Shown: positions 18,041-27,749, numbered from the stretch's first letter. The stretch: DNA of 64,000 bases from Pseudomonas oleovorans subsp. oleovorans (GCF_002197815.1 NZ_NIUB01000006.1:102929-166928); one strand, 5' to 3'. Notes: generated by a model not told the origin, from the sequence alone. Made by a program: numbers and translations.

Positions 18041-19450
18041 ATGCGCTATATCAGTACCCGCGGCCAGGCGCCGGCCCTGAATTTCGAAGACGTGCTGCTG
18101 GCTGGCCTAGCCAGTGATGGCGGCCTCTACGTGCCGGAGAATCTGCCGCGCTTCACCGTCGAGGAGATCGCTTCCTGGGCCGGCCTGCCGTACCACGAGC
18201 TGGCCTTCCGGGTGATGCGCCCGTTCGTTGCCGGCTCCATCGCTGATGCCGACTTCAAAAAGATTCTCGAAGAGACCTACGGTGTGTTCGAGCACAACGC
18301 CGTGGCGCCGCTGCGGCAGCTCAATGGCAATGAGTGGGTGCTGGAGCTGTTCCACGGCCCGACCCTGGCGTTCAAGGACTTTGCCCTGCAACTGCTCGGC
18401 CGCCTGCTCGACCACGTACTGGCCAAGCGCGGCGAGCGCGTGGTGATCATGGGCGCCACCAGTGGCGATACCGGCTCGGCCGCCATCGAAGGCTGCAAGG
18501 CCTGCGACAACGTCGACATCTTCATCATGCACCCGCACAACCGCGTGTCCGAAGTGCAGCGCCGGCAGATGACCACCATCCTCGGCGAGAACATCCACAA
18601 CATCGCCATCGAAGGCAACTTCGATGACTGCCAGGAGATGGTCAAGGCCAGCTTCGCCGACCAGGGCTTCCTCAAGGGCACGCGCCTGGTGGCGGTCAAC
18701 TCGATCAACTGGGCGCGGATCATGGCCCAGATCGTCTACTACTTCCACGCTGCGCTGCAGCTCGGCGCGCCGGCGCGATCCATCGCCTTCTCGGTGCCGA
18801 CCGGCAACTTCGGCGATATCTTTGCTGGTTACCTGGCGCGCAACATGGGCCTGCCGGTCAGCCAGCTGATCGTCGCCACCAACCGCAACGACATCCTGCA
18901 CCGCTTCATGAGCGGCAATCAGTATGTAAAAGAAACCCTGCACGCGACCTTGTCGCCGTCGATGGACATCATGGTCTCGTCCAACTTCGAGCGCCTGCTG
19001 TTCGACCTGCATGGGCGTAATGGTGCGGCTATCGTCGGCTTGATGGATACTTTCAAGCAAGGTGGTGGCTTCAGTGTCGAGGAAGATCGCTGGAGCGAGG
19101 CGCGCAAGCTGTTCGATTCGCTGGCGGTGAATGACGAGCAGACCTGCGAGACCATCACTGAGGTGTACAGGGAGTGTGGCGAGCTGCTCGATCCGCACAC
19201 CGCCATCGGTGTGCGCGCCGCGCGTGAGTGCCGCCGCAGTCTGGCGACGCCCATGGTGGTGCTGGGTACCGCGCATCCGGTCAAATTCCCCGAGGCGGTG
19301 GAAAAGGCCGGTATCGACGCCGTGCCGGCGCTGCCGGCGCACCTGGCCGATCTGTTCCAGCGCGAGGAGCGCTGCACCGTACTGGCCAATGACCTGAAGA
19401 CCGTGCAGCAGTTCGTTGCCGCGCATGGTAATCGCGGCAAGCCGCTCTGA
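18041..19450 (+). CDS. thrC: Threonine synthase
   Basis: A 469-residue PLP enzyme that turns O-phosphohomoserine into threonine. The N-terminus MRYISTRGQAPALNFEDVLLAGLASDGGLYVPE is typical of the long thrC class. The PLP lysine is in HGPTLAFKDFALQ, the phosphate loop is in SVPTGNFGDIFAGY, and MGATSGDTGSAAIEG binds cofactor. Second gene of the hom-thrC pair, with a strong terminator 16 bases after the stop. Confidence 0.97.
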   Translation: MRYISTRGQAPALNFEDVLLAGLASDGGLYVPENLPRFTVEEIASWAGLPYHELAFRVMRPFVAGSIADADFKKILEETYGVFEHNAVAPLRQLNGNEWVLELFHGPTLAFKDFALQLLGRLLDHVLAKRGERVVIMGATSGDTGSAAIEGCKACDNVDIFIMHPHNRVSEVQRRQMTTILGENIHNIAIEGNFDDCQEMVKASFADQGFLKGTRLVAVNSINWARIMAQIVYYFHAALQLGAPARSIAFSVPTGNFGDIFAGYLARNMGLPVSQLIVATNRNDILHRFMSGNQYVKETLHATLSPSMDIMVSSNFERLLFDLHGRNGAAIVGLMDTFKQGGGFSVEEDRWSEARKLFDSLAVNDEQTCETITEVYRECGELLDPHTAIGVRAARECRRSLATPMVVLGTAHPVKFPEAVEKAGIDAVPALPAHLADLFQREERCTVLANDLKTVQQFVAAHGNRGKPL

Positions 19451-19466
19451 GGCTGTCGCTTCGATA

Positions 19467-19497
19467 AAACCGGCGCCCTCGTGGCGCCGGTTTCGTT
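19467..19497 (+). terminator. Rho-independent terminator after thrC
   Basis: AAACCGGCGCC (19467-19477) pairs perfectly with GGCGCCGGTTT (19483-19493) over a five-base loop, followed by CGTTT. The descending arm ends at the stop of the opposing small gene, so it may serve both directions. Confidence 0.85.
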
Positions 19498-19751
19498 TAC
19501 AGGGCGAAGATCAGGCCGGCTAGCGCCATCAGAATGATCAAAATCAGCCAGATCAGCGCATTGAGGCGGCTGGCGCGTACCACGGCAGCGCCACGCATAC
19601 GTATGGGCGGGTTGTCTTCCAGGTATCGGTCGACGCGGCGCTCGGCTTCCTTCTGGTCGTTGGCCAGGTTTTCGCTGAGCAGGTCGATGGCGGCCTGGCG
19701 TTGATTGGCATGCAGCAGTTGGCGTACGGCCGGGGGGAGTTCGTCAATCAT
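19497..19751 (-). CDS. Small C-terminally membrane-anchored protein, unknown function
   Basis: An 84-residue protein: a charged, probably helical N-terminal part (MIDELPPAVRQLLHANQRQAAIDLLSENLANDQKEAERRVDRYLEDNP), then one C-terminal membrane segment (LNALIWLILIILMALAGLIFAL). AAGAGGATCGG lies before ATG 19751 on the minus strand, which favours it over a longer frame from 19817. The first part resembles short helical segments in other pseudomonad tail-anchored proteins, but I cannot name a family. Confidence 0.65.
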   Translation of the reverse strand: MIDELPPAVRQLLHANQRQAAIDLLSENLANDQKEAERRVDRYLEDNPPIRMRGAAVVRASRLNALIWLILIILMALAGLIFAL

Positions 19752-20120
19752 GCGGCCGATCCTCTTGATCAGGTGAGCGTCAGTCAGTCCGTGCTGGTGG
19801 CGACTGTTGGTCGGCACCTGATGTCGTCACAGTGGCAAGCTGGCAGTCATGGAGATGCTGCAGTTACCTTTAATAAGCCCTCGTAGTCGAGATATTGGCA
19901 AGGCGCCAGTTGACCATCGCCACTGCATGTCTGCGCTGCCGGTATCGAACGGTGCTTGCAGCGCTTGCGCAGGGCACGCAAGAATTGCCGGAGAGGGCAA
20001 TAGCCTCCTGTCGCGAATAAGGGTTATGCAAACGAATACCGATATTGGCTGGCGTAGTTGTGGCGTTACATGGGAGGTATCCATCTCGATCCTTTGCATG
20101 ACGGCAGGCGGCGTAGCATC
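19752..20120. other. Intergenic stretch without recognised features
   Basis: About 370 bases between the divergent small membrane protein gene and the rhomboid gene. No convincing coding frame, RNA gene or repeat was seen. The part around 20030-20060 is less GC-rich and could hold the rhomboid promoter. Confidence 0.4.
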
Positions 20121-20669
20121 GTGAGGCGAGGCTGGCTGGTCGAGTTGCGTCCGCTGCTGTTGATCAGTGGCGCGCTGCTGCTGGTGCAACTGGTCAATGC
20201 TTCGCTCGGTGGCGCCTTGAACGTCTGGGGGCTGGTGCCCCGGCATATCGAGGCGCTGCCTGGCATTCTCCTCGCGCCCTGGCTGCACGGCAGTTGGGCG
20301 CATTTGCTGAGTAACCTCAGTGGACTACTGGTGCTCGGTAGCCTGGTGTTGTTGCGTTCGCGTAGAGACTTCTATTTGTCCAGCGCCTTCATCATTGTCG
20401 GTAGCGGTGTGTTGGTCTGGTTGTTCGGACGCACTGGTCTGCACGTTGGAGCCAGTGGCTGGCTTTTTGGCTTCTGGGGATTGCTGTTGGCGCGAGCCTG
20501 GTTCGAACGCAGCCTGCTCGACCTGTTGCTGGCTGTGCTGGTTTTTTGCCTTTATGGCGGCTGGTTTTTCGGTCTGTTGCCGCGTGCCGATGTCTCCTTT
20601 GAGTACCACCTGGCGGGTGCGTTTTGTGGCGTGTTATATGCCGCGCTGAGTCGCCGACAATATCGTTGA
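20121..20669 (+). CDS. Rhomboid-family intramembrane serine protease
   Basis: A 182-residue polytopic protein with the rhomboid signature: HGSWAHLLSNLSGLLVLGS (the H-x-x-x-N helix), HVGASGWLFGFWGLL (catalytic Ser in G-x-S-G) and the catalytic His in FEYHLAGAFCGVLY. Rhomboids cut transmembrane substrates inside the membrane, and the target here is unknown. GTG 20121 gives a start just before the first membrane helix. ATG 20070 would add 17 polar residues and cannot be excluded. There is no obvious ribosome site at either. Confidence 0.85.
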   Translation: MRRGWLVELRPLLLISGALLLVQLVNASLGGALNVWGLVPRHIEALPGILLAPWLHGSWAHLLSNLSGLLVLGSLVLLRSRRDFYLSSAFIIVGSGVLVWLFGRTGLHVGASGWLFGFWGLLLARAWFERSLLDLLLAVLVFCLYGGWFFGLLPRADVSFEYHLAGAFCGVLYAALSRRQYR

Positions 20670-20923
20670 ATGGACTGCAGCCGGCTCGGTGAGTAACTGG
20701 TGTGATTGCCTGGTTGGCCTGTGCCGAAGTAGCGATGCGCGCGACGGGGCAGGTGGTGTGAGGGTGGGGCGGGTTATGGCCTGAGCTCTTGCAGATAGAG
20801 CATCCTGTCGTGCCGGGCATCAGGGCGGCTCAAGTGGCTGACGATGCGCTTGTGTCCGGTCGGGCGGCGGAAGAGGTTTCGCGGTAGACTTGGCGACTTT
20901 CCCGACCAGCCAAGAAGCCCGCC
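20670..20923. other. Intergenic stretch without recognised features
   Basis: About 250 bases between the rhomboid and YaeQ genes. Open frames cross it on the minus strand, but they continue antisense through yaeQ and resemble nothing known. Confidence 0.35.
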
Positions 20924-21463
20924 ATGGCCCTGCCATCGACCACGTACAAGATCGAACTGAACCTCACCGACATGGATCGCAGCGTCTATGAAAACCTGCG
21001 TTTCACCGTCGCGCGTCACCCGTCCGAAACCGAAGAGCGCCTGGCCGCGCGGTTGATCGCCTATGCGCTGTTCTATCACGAGCAACTGGCGTTCGGCCGC
21101 GGTCTGTCGGATGTCGACGAGCCGGCGCTGTGGGAAAAGAGCCTGGATGATCGCGTGCTGCACTGGATCGAAGTGGGGCAGCCGGATAGCGAGCGCATTA
21201 CCTGGTGCTCGCGGCGTACCGAAAAATTCAGCCTGGTGGCCTACGGTAACCTGCGCGTGTGGCAAACCAAGTGCCTCGATCCCGTACGCAGCCTGAAGAA
21301 TATCAACGTGGTCGCCCTGGGCCAGGAAGCATTGGCCGACCTGGCGCTGGACATGCCACGTTCGCTGAATTGGAGCGTGATGATCAGCGATGGTGAGTTG
21401 TTCGTCACCGACGAGCGTGGTCAGCACGAAATCCCCATTGAGTGGCTCGCTGGTCAGCGTTGA
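20924..21463 (+). CDS. yaeQ: YaeQ family protein
   Basis: A 179-residue protein that matches YaeQ along its length (MALPSTTYKIELNLTDMDRSVYENLRFTVARHPSETEERLAARLIAYALFY ... ALWEKSLDDRVLHWIEVGQPD ... WCSRRTEKFSLVAYG). Structures place the family in the PD-(D/E)XK nuclease fold, but its role is unclear (once proposed as an RfaH-like suppressor). recJ starts 72 bases downstream, beyond a palindromic repeat. Confidence 0.93.
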   Translation: MALPSTTYKIELNLTDMDRSVYENLRFTVARHPSETEERLAARLIAYALFYHEQLAFGRGLSDVDEPALWEKSLDDRVLHWIEVGQPDSERITWCSRRTEKFSLVAYGNLRVWQTKCLDPVRSLKNINVVALGQEALADLALDMPRSLNWSVMISDGELFVTDERGQHEIPIEWLAGQR

Positions 21464-21468
21464 AATCA

Positions 21469-21518
21469 TAGGGCGGGTGCAACCCGCCGGATCACTGTGG
21501 CGGGTTGCACCCGCCCTA
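21469..21518. repeat. GGGCGGGTGCAACCCGCC palindromic repeat, copy 1
   Basis: TAGGGCGGGTGCAACCCGCC at 21469-21488 is exactly complementary to 21499-21518, with a ten-base loop. Near-identical hairpins stand at 45322-45378 and 54814-54866. Each arm is itself a small palindrome, which resembles a REP family. It lies between yaeQ and recJ, 17 bases before recJ. Confidence 0.8.
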
Positions 21519-21535
21519 CAAGAAAAAGACCCAAG

Positions 21536-23245
21536 ATGCGTATCGAAGCCCGTCCCTTACCCGCACAACTGCCTGACCTGGGCAATCTGCCGCCTTTGCT
21601 GACCCGTCTCTACGCCGCCCGCGGCGTGCAGTCTGCCGAGGAGCTGGACAAGGGCCTTGCACGGTTGATCCCGTACCAGCAGCTCAAGGGCATCGATGCG
21701 GCGGTGGAGCTGTTGGTGCAGGCGCTTGAACAGCGTCAGCGTATCCTGATCGTCGGCGACTTCGACGCCGACGGCGCCACCGCCAGCTCGGTCGGCGTGC
21801 TTGGCCTGCGTCTGCTTGGCGCGGCGCATGTGGATTATCTGGTGCCGAACCGCTTCGAGTACGGCTATGGCCTGACTCCGGAGATCGTTGCCGTGGCGCT
21901 GGAGCGCCAACCCGATCTGTTGCTGACCGTCGACAACGGCATCTCCAGCGTCGACGGCGTGGCTGCCGCCAAGGCGGCCGGGCTGACGGTGCTGGTCACC
22001 GACCACCACCTGCCTGGGCCGGAGCTGCCGGCGGCCGATGCCATCGTCAACCCCAATCAGCCGGGTTGCGAGTTTCCGAGCAAGGCCATGGCTGGTGTCG
22101 GCGTGATGTTCTATGTGCTGTTGGCGCTGCGCGCGCGGCTGCGCGAGATCGGCTGGTTTGCCAGTCGGCAGGAGCCGAATCTAGGCGAGCTGCTCGACCT
22201 GGTGGCGCTGGGCAGTGTCGCCGATGTGGTGCCGCTGGATGCCAACAACCGCATCCTGGTGCACCAGGGCCTGGCGCGTATTCGTGCCGGCCGGGCAAGG
22301 CCGGGCCTGCGGGCGATTCTCGAAGTAGCCGGGCGCGACCATCGCCGTATCACTTCCACCGATCTCGGTTTCATCCTCGGCCCACGGCTGAATGCGGCCG
22401 GGCGCCTGGACGACATGAGCCTCGGTATCGAATGCCTGCTCTGCGACGACGAGGCCCTGGCTCGCGACATGGCGGTGCAACTCGACCAGCTCAACCAGGA
22501 CCGCAAGGCCATCGAACAGGGCATGCAGCGCGAGGCGCTGGCCCAGCTCAAGGACCTGTCACTGGACGACATGCCATTCGGCTTGTGCCTGTTCGAGCCG
22601 GACTGGCACCAGGGCGTGATCGGCATCCTCGCTTCGCGCCTGAAGGAGCGCTATCACCGCCCGGCCATCGCCTTCGCCGATGCCGGCGACGGCATGCTCA
22701 AGGGCTCGGCGCGTTCGGTGCCGGGGCTGCATATCCGCGATGCGCTGGACGCCGTGGCGGCGCGTCATCCGGGGCTGATCAGCAAGTTCGGCGGGCATGC
22801 CATGGCTGCCGGGATGTCGCTGCCGCAGGAGAATTTCGGCGCGTTCGCCGTCGCCTTCGACGCCGAGGTACGGCGCCAGTTGTGCGAGGACGACTTGACT
22901 GGCCGCCTGCTCTCCGATGGCCAGCTCGATGCCACCGAGTTCCACCTGGAACTGGCCCGCGCTCTGCGCAATGCCGGCCCCTGGGGCCAGCACTTTCCCG
23001 AGCCGCTATTTCATGGCGTGTTCCAGATCGTCAATCAGCGCATCGTCGGTGAGCGTCACCTGAAACTGGTGCTCAAGACCGAGTGCGGCAGCGTGCAACT
23101 CGACGGCATCGCCTTCAACATCGATCGCGAGGTCTGGCCCAACCCGACGCTACGCTGGGTCGAAGTGGCGTACAAGCTCGACCTCAACGAGTTTCGTGGC
23201 AATGAAACCGTGCAACTGATGGTGGCGCATATCGCTCCGCGTTGA
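21536..23245 (+). CDS. recJ: Single-stranded-DNA-specific exonuclease RecJ
   Basis: A 569-residue 5'-3' exonuclease of the DHH family used in RecF-pathway recombination and mismatch repair. Motifs: ILIVGDFDADGATASS (motif I), LTVDNGISS, VTDHHLPG (the DHH motif), and HQGVIGILASRLKERYHRP with SKFGGHAMAAGMSL in the DHHA1 domain. ATG 21536 matches the usual N-terminus MRIEARPLP. An upstream frame from 21497 runs through the palindromic repeat and is rejected. Confidence 0.97.
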   Translation: MRIEARPLPAQLPDLGNLPPLLTRLYAARGVQSAEELDKGLARLIPYQQLKGIDAAVELLVQALEQRQRILIVGDFDADGATASSVGVLGLRLLGAAHVDYLVPNRFEYGYGLTPEIVAVALERQPDLLLTVDNGISSVDGVAAAKAAGLTVLVTDHHLPGPELPAADAIVNPNQPGCEFPSKAMAGVGVMFYVLLALRARLREIGWFASRQEPNLGELLDLVALGSVADVVPLDANNRILVHQGLARIRAGRARPGLRAILEVAGRDHRRITSTDLGFILGPRLNAAGRLDDMSLGIECLLCDDEALARDMAVQLDQLNQDRKAIEQGMQREALAQLKDLSLDDMPFGLCLFEPDWHQGVIGILASRLKERYHRPAIAFADAGDGMLKGSARSVPGLHIRDALDAVAARHPGLISKFGGHAMAAGMSLPQENFGAFAVAFDAEVRRQLCEDDLTGRLLSDGQLDATEFHLELARALRNAGPWGQHFPEPLFHGVFQIVNQRIVGERHLKLVLKTECGSVQLDGIAFNIDREVWPNPTLRWVEVAYKLDLNEFRGNETVQLMVAHIAPR

Positions 23246-23410
23246 TTGCGGCTGCAATGAAATTCGGCGTTACCAATATGCCCGGCTGGTTGGGGCGAAC
23301 TCTGTTAGAAATTCACGTCCGTTCAACCGCTGTCGGTTGAAGAGCCACGGGATTTCCCGGTGCTTTCCGGGGTCGGATGTTCCGGTGCCTACTTTTCAGG
23401 AGAGTTCGTG

Positions 23411-24136
23411 ATGAACACCAGTAATCTGCTCGACCAACTGCTCAAGGCCGGCCAGCAGGCCATGCATAAACCTGCGGCGAAGAGCCCTCAGGGGCAGCAG
23501 GCAGGCGGTTTGGGTGGCCTGCTCTCTGGTGGAGGCCTGGGCAGCCTGCTCTCGGGTGCGGGGGGCGGCGCGCTGGCGGCCGGTGCGGTCGGCTTGCTGC
23601 TGGGCAACAAGAAAGCGCGCAAGATGGGCGGCAAGGCGCTGACCTATGGTGGTCTGGCCGCGCTCGGCGTGATGGCGTACAAGGCCTATGGCAACTGGCA
23701 GGCGCAGCAAGCCCAGCAGGGTGGTGCGCAGCCGGTCGAGCCGCAAACCCTGGATCGTTTGCCGGCGCCGCAAGTCGAGCAGCACAGCCGCGCCATTCTC
23801 AAGGCGCTGGTGGCGGCGGCCAAGGCCGATGGTCATGTCGATGAGCGTGAGCGTCAGTTGATCGAAGAGGAGTTGGGCAAGCTGGCGCAGGACGCCGAAC
23901 TGCAGAGCTGGCTGCACACCGAGCTGAACAAGCCGCTGGATCCGGCCGACGTCGCGCGTGCTGCCAGCACGCCGGAAATGGCCGCAGAAATGTACCTGGC
24001 CAGTGTGCTGATGGTCGACGAAGAGCACTTCATGGAGCGCGCCTACCTCGAGGAGCTAGCGCGTCAACTGAAGCTGCCACTGGCGCTGAAGAGCGAGCTG
24101 GAAACCCAGGTGCGCTCGCTGTCGGCCGGTGTCTGA
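23411..24136 (+). CDS. DUF533/TerB-like protein (YebE type)
   Basis: A 241-residue protein. A glycine-rich segment around residues 30-75 (GGLGGLLSGGGLGSLLSGAGGGALAAGAVGLLLGN) is likely membrane-associated. The rest (residues 115-241) is a helical TerB-like domain with ILKALVAAAKADGHVDERERQLIEEEL. The YebE/DUF533 family is of unknown function and is sometimes labelled tellurite resistance because of the TerB fold. CAGGAGAG precedes ATG 23411. Convergent with the SulP gene, with 14 bases between stops. Confidence 0.87.
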   Translation: MNTSNLLDQLLKAGQQAMHKPAAKSPQGQQAGGLGGLLSGGGLGSLLSGAGGGALAAGAVGLLLGNKKARKMGGKALTYGGLAALGVMAYKAYGNWQAQQAQQGGAQPVEPQTLDRLPAPQVEQHSRAILKALVAAAKADGHVDERERQLIEEELGKLAQDAELQSWLHTELNKPLDPADVARAASTPEMAAEMYLASVLMVDEEHFMERAYLEELARQLKLPLALKSELETQVRSLSAGV

Positions 24137-24150
24137 GTCGTCTTCTCATT

Positions 24151-25923
24151 TCAGTCCGCATGCCGGGCATGGCCCGGCATCGCCTCATCAGCATGATCGC
24201 TCAGGTAGGCTTCGACGGCCGCGCTAACCGTTGGTTGAAGGTGCCTTGGCTGATCGTCGTGCAGTAACCCGAAGCGCCGCAGCTTGTCCTTGAGCGGCCC
24301 CTTGACCTCCGCGAAATGCAGTTCGATGCCGGCTTCAGCCAGCATCCGTTCCAGGTCGCCGAGCATGTCGGCAGAGGTCACGTCGATGCTGGTAACCGGT
24401 TCGGCGGCGATCACCACGCGGCGCACTGGCGCCGGGGCTTTTTCCAGCGCTTGCAGCAAACATTGCTGGAAGAGCTCGGCATTGGCGAAGAACAGCGGCG
24501 CGTCCCAGCGAAACAGCAGCAGGCCGGGTATCTGCCGCGCATCGGGGTGTCGCTTGATGTCATGGAAACCGCGGATGCCCTCTACCTGGCCGAGAACGGT
24601 GTAGTACGGGCGCCAGCCATCCCAGAGAAATTCGAGCACCGCCAGCACCACGGCAATGCCGATGCCGGGGATCACGCCGAAGGTCACCACGCCGGCGAAG
24701 CAGGCCATCGACAGCCAGAACTCCCATTGCTGCACGCGGAAGATGCGCCGCAGGTCGGTGACCACGAACAGGCCGATGACAGCGGCAATCACCACCGCGG
24801 CCAGCGCACTGGTGGGCAGGTGCTGCATCAGGTCCGGGGCCAGCACCAGCAGCAGGGCGACGCTCAGGGCGCCGACGATACCGGCGACCTGGGTCATCGC
24901 GCCTGCAGCTTCAGCGACCGGCGTGCGTGAGGCGCTGCTACTGATGGGAAAACCCTGAAACAAACCACCGGCCAGGTTCGCCGCGCCAAGGGCGACCAGT
25001 TCCTGATTGGGGTCTACTGGGCGTCCGGTACGTGCTGCATAGGTACGCGACAGCACGCTGGTGTCGGCGAACGCGACCAGGGCAACGGCGATACCGCCCA
25101 GCACCACGCTGGCCAGATCGACGCCGCTGAGCCAGGGCAGGGTGAAGCTGGGCAGCCCCTGGGGCAGTTCGCCGAGCACCTGTACGCCCTGGCTATCGAG
25201 CTCGAACAGGGCCACCACCAGGGTTGCCAGGGTCACGGCGATGAGGATGCCGGGCAATTGCCGGAAGCGGCTCAGCAGCAGGATCAAGGCCAGTGTGCCG
25301 GCGCCGACGAGCAGGCTGTAGAGGTGGGCCTGGCCCTCGATCAGCGCGCTGGCGATGGCCCGGAGGTCGCTGAGCGGACCCTGGCTGTCGATGCTAAAGC
25401 CGAACAACTTGGGCGTCTGGCTGATCAGCACGCTCAGCGCAATACCGTTCATGTAGCCATAGCGGATGGGCTTGGACAGCAACTCGGTGATGAACCCCAG
25501 GCGCAGCAGTCCGGCTATCAGGCAGGTGAGGCCGGCCACCACGGCCATCATGCTGGCCAGGGTCACCGCGCGCATCGGGTCGCCGCCTGAGAGCGGCAGC
25601 ACCACAGCGAGAATCAGTGCTGCCAAGGCTGAATCCGGGCCGAGCACGAGAATACGGCTGGGGCCGAACAGGGCGTAGGCCAGCAGCGGCACGATGGTCG
25701 CGTACAGGCCATAGATGCCGGGCACGCCGGAAGCCTCGGCATAGGCAATGCCCACCGGCACCAGCATGGTGGTCAGCACCAGGCCGGCGGCAATGTCCTT
25801 CGGCAGCCAGGCCAGGCGATAGTCCCTGAGCGTTTGCAGCCCCGGAAGCCAGCGGAGCCAGCCGCGCTGTCGCGATAAGCGGGGAAGGGGCTTGTGTGGC
25901 GTGCTGGCTGGCGCTGGTGGCAT
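24151..25923 (-). CDS. SulP family anion transporter with STAS domain
   Basis: A 590-residue inner-membrane protein. The transporter core has about 12-14 helices, starting at LPKDIAAGLVLTTMLVPVGIAYAEASGVPGIYGLYATIVPLLAYALFGPSR, the SulP signature. The C-terminal STAS domain (about 450-560) includes APVRRVVIAAEPVTSIDVTSADMLGDLERML. SulP proteins move sulfate, bicarbonate or other anions with sodium or protons, and the substrate here is not predictable. Divergent from the GMC oxidoreductase gene. Confidence 0.93.
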   Translation of the reverse strand: MPPAPASTPHKPLPRLSRQRGWLRWLPGLQTLRDYRLAWLPKDIAAGLVLTTMLVPVGIAYAEASGVPGIYGLYATIVPLLAYALFGPSRILVLGPDSALAALILAVVLPLSGGDPMRAVTLASMMAVVAGLTCLIAGLLRLGFITELLSKPIRYGYMNGIALSVLISQTPKLFGFSIDSQGPLSDLRAIASALIEGQAHLYSLLVGAGTLALILLLSRFRQLPGILIAVTLATLVVALFELDSQGVQVLGELPQGLPSFTLPWLSGVDLASVVLGGIAVALVAFADTSVLSRTYAARTGRPVDPNQELVALGAANLAGGLFQGFPISSSASRTPVAEAAGAMTQVAGIVGALSVALLLVLAPDLMQHLPTSALAAVVIAAVIGLFVVTDLRRIFRVQQWEFWLSMACFAGVVTFGVIPGIGIAVVLAVLEFLWDGWRPYYTVLGQVEGIRGFHDIKRHPDARQIPGLLLFRWDAPLFFANAELFQQCLLQALEKAPAPVRRVVIAAEPVTSIDVTSADMLGDLERMLAEAGIELHFAEVKGPLKDKLRRFGLLHDDQPRHLQPTVSAAVEAYLSDHADEAMPGHARHAD

Positions 25924-26102
25924 AACGGGTGGGCTCTGGCAGGATTACGTGCAAGTAAAGCGCAGAGCGCAGGTGCTTCACCATAGCTGCCAGGCGATGA
26001 ACGCGCATTCAGCATGCGCATCAGACCAAAAGACCATTCATCCCGGCCCCCGGCTTGTTTTAGGCTGAAGACCAACGACAAGAACGACACGCGAGGATGC
26101 CC

Positions 26103-27749
26103 ATGTCGCAAGCGCTCCTGGATGCCTATGACTACCTGATCGTCGGTGCCGGTCCGGCCGGCTGTCTGTTGGCCAATCGGCTGTCTGCCGACCCTGGCGT
26201 CAGCGTGTTGCTGGTCGAGGCGGGTGGGCGTGACAACTACCCCTGGATCCACATTCCGGTCGGCTACCTCTACTGCATCGGCAATCCGCGTACCGACTGG
26301 TGCTACAGCACCGAGGCCGATCCCGGTCTGCATGGCCGTTCGTTAAAGTACCCGCGTGGCCGCGTGCTTGGCGGCAGCTCGTCGATCAACGGCATGATCT
26401 ATATGCGTGGCCAGGCCGCGGACTATGATGGCTGGGCTGCGGCGGGTAATCCCGGTTGGGCCTGGCGTGATGTGTTGCCGCTGTTCAAACGCTCGGAGAA
26501 TCATTTTGCTGGCACCAGCGAATGGCACGGTGGCGACGGCGAATGGCGGGTCGAGCGCCAGCGTTTGTCGTGGGAGATTCTCGAGGCCTTCCGTGAGGCA
26601 GCGGAGCAGAGTGGTATTGCCAGCGTCGATGATTTCAACGGTGGGGATAACGAAGGCTGCAGCTACTTTCAGGTCAACCAGAAGCGCGGTGTGCGCTGGA
26701 ATGCCTCCAAGGCCTTTCTGCGCGATATTCGCCAGCGCCCCAATCTGCAGGTGCTGACCGGCGCCGAAGCCGAACGGCTGGAGCTGGAGGGCGGTCGCGC
26801 CCGTGCCCTGCATATGCGCAGCCAGGGGCGGGCGCTGCGGGTGGCGGCACGTCGCGAGATCATCCTGTGTGCCGGCGCCATCGGTTCACCGGTCTTGCTG
26901 CAGCGTTCCGGCATCGGCCCACGGCCGCTGCTCGAACGCCTGGGCATCGGCGTCAGGCACGAGCTGCCAGGTGTCGGTGAGAGCCTGCAGGATCACCTGC
27001 AACTGCGCCTGATCTATCGCGTCGAGGGCGTGAAGACGCTCAACCGCATTGCAGCCACCCCCTGGGGCAAGCTGGGCATGGGCCTGGAGTACCTGCTCAG
27101 GCGCAGCGGGCCGCTGTCCATGGCGCCCAGCCAGCTTGGTGCCTTCGCCAAGTCCGACCTCGGCCAGGCGCGCGCCAACCTGCAGTATCACGTGCAGCCA
27201 TTGTCGCTGGAGCGCTTTGGCGAGCCCTTGCACGATTTTCCGGCCTTCACCGCATCGGTATGCAACCTGCGCCCGACCAGCCGCGGCAGCGTTCAGATTG
27301 CCTCCGTCGATGCCAGCGTAGCCCCGCTGATACGGCCAAACTACCTCAGTGACGAACGGGATCTACAGGTGGCGACCGATGCCATTCGCCTGACCCGGCG
27401 CATCGTCGCCGCGCCCGCCCTGGCCCGCTACCGGCCCGAGGAATACAAGCCGGGGCCGCAGTACCAGAGCGAGGAGGACCTGCAGCGTGCTGCGGGCGAG
27501 ATCGGCACTACCATCTTCCACCCGGTCGGCACCTGCGCCATGGGCCAGGGCCGTGAAGCGGTGGTCGATGCGCGTCTGCGCGTACATGGTATCGCCGGTT
27601 TGCGTGTGGTCGACGCGTCGATCATGCCGAGCATTACCTCGGGCAATACCTGCTCGCCGGTACTGATGATCGCGGAAAAGGCCGCGCAGATGATCGCCGC
27701 CGATGCGCGAGCGGCGATAAGCGTGGTGCCGCAGTGCGAGCCTGGTTGA
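26103..27749 (+). CDS. GMC-family FAD-dependent oxidoreductase (choline dehydrogenase-like)
   Basis: A 548-residue flavoprotein with the GMC FAD-binding start YLIVGAGPAGCLLANRLS, the GMC signature PRGRVLGGSSSINGMIYMRG (residues about 80-100) and the C-terminal HPVGTCAMGQ and VVDASIMPSITSGNTCSPVLMIAEKAA motifs. The family oxidises alcohols such as choline or aliphatic alcohols. It lacks the neighbours betB and betI, so a betaine role is not supported. ATG 26103 has GAGG eight bases upstream; ATG 26097 is too close to it. Confidence 0.92.
   Translation: MSQALLDAYDYLIVGAGPAGCLLANRLSADPGVSVLLVEAGGRDNYPWIHIPVGYLYCIGNPRTDWCYSTEADPGLHGRSLKYPRGRVLGGSSSINGMIYMRGQAADYDGWAAAGNPGWAWRDVLPLFKRSENHFAGTSEWHGGDGEWRVERQRLSWEILEAFREAAEQSGIASVDDFNGGDNEGCSYFQVNQKRGVRWNASKAFLRDIRQRPNLQVLTGAEAERLELEGGRARALHMRSQGRALRVAARREIILCAGAIGSPVLLQRSGIGPRPLLERLGIGVRHELPGVGESLQDHLQLRLIYRVEGVKTLNRIAATPWGKLGMGLEYLLRRSGPLSMAPSQLGAFAKSDLGQARANLQYHVQPLSLERFGEPLHDFPAFTASVCNLRPTSRGSVQIASVDASVAPLIRPNYLSDERDLQVATDAIRLTRRIVAAPALARYRPEEYKPGPQYQSEEDLQRAAGEIGTTIFHPVGTCAMGQGREAVVDARLRVHGIAGLRVVDASIMPSITSGNTCSPVLMIAEKAAQMIAADARAAISVVPQCEPG

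Noticed and set aside
20774..21469. Minus-strand gene of 231 codons opposite yaeQ
   Set aside because: YaeQ is well supported and the antisense product resembles nothing known.
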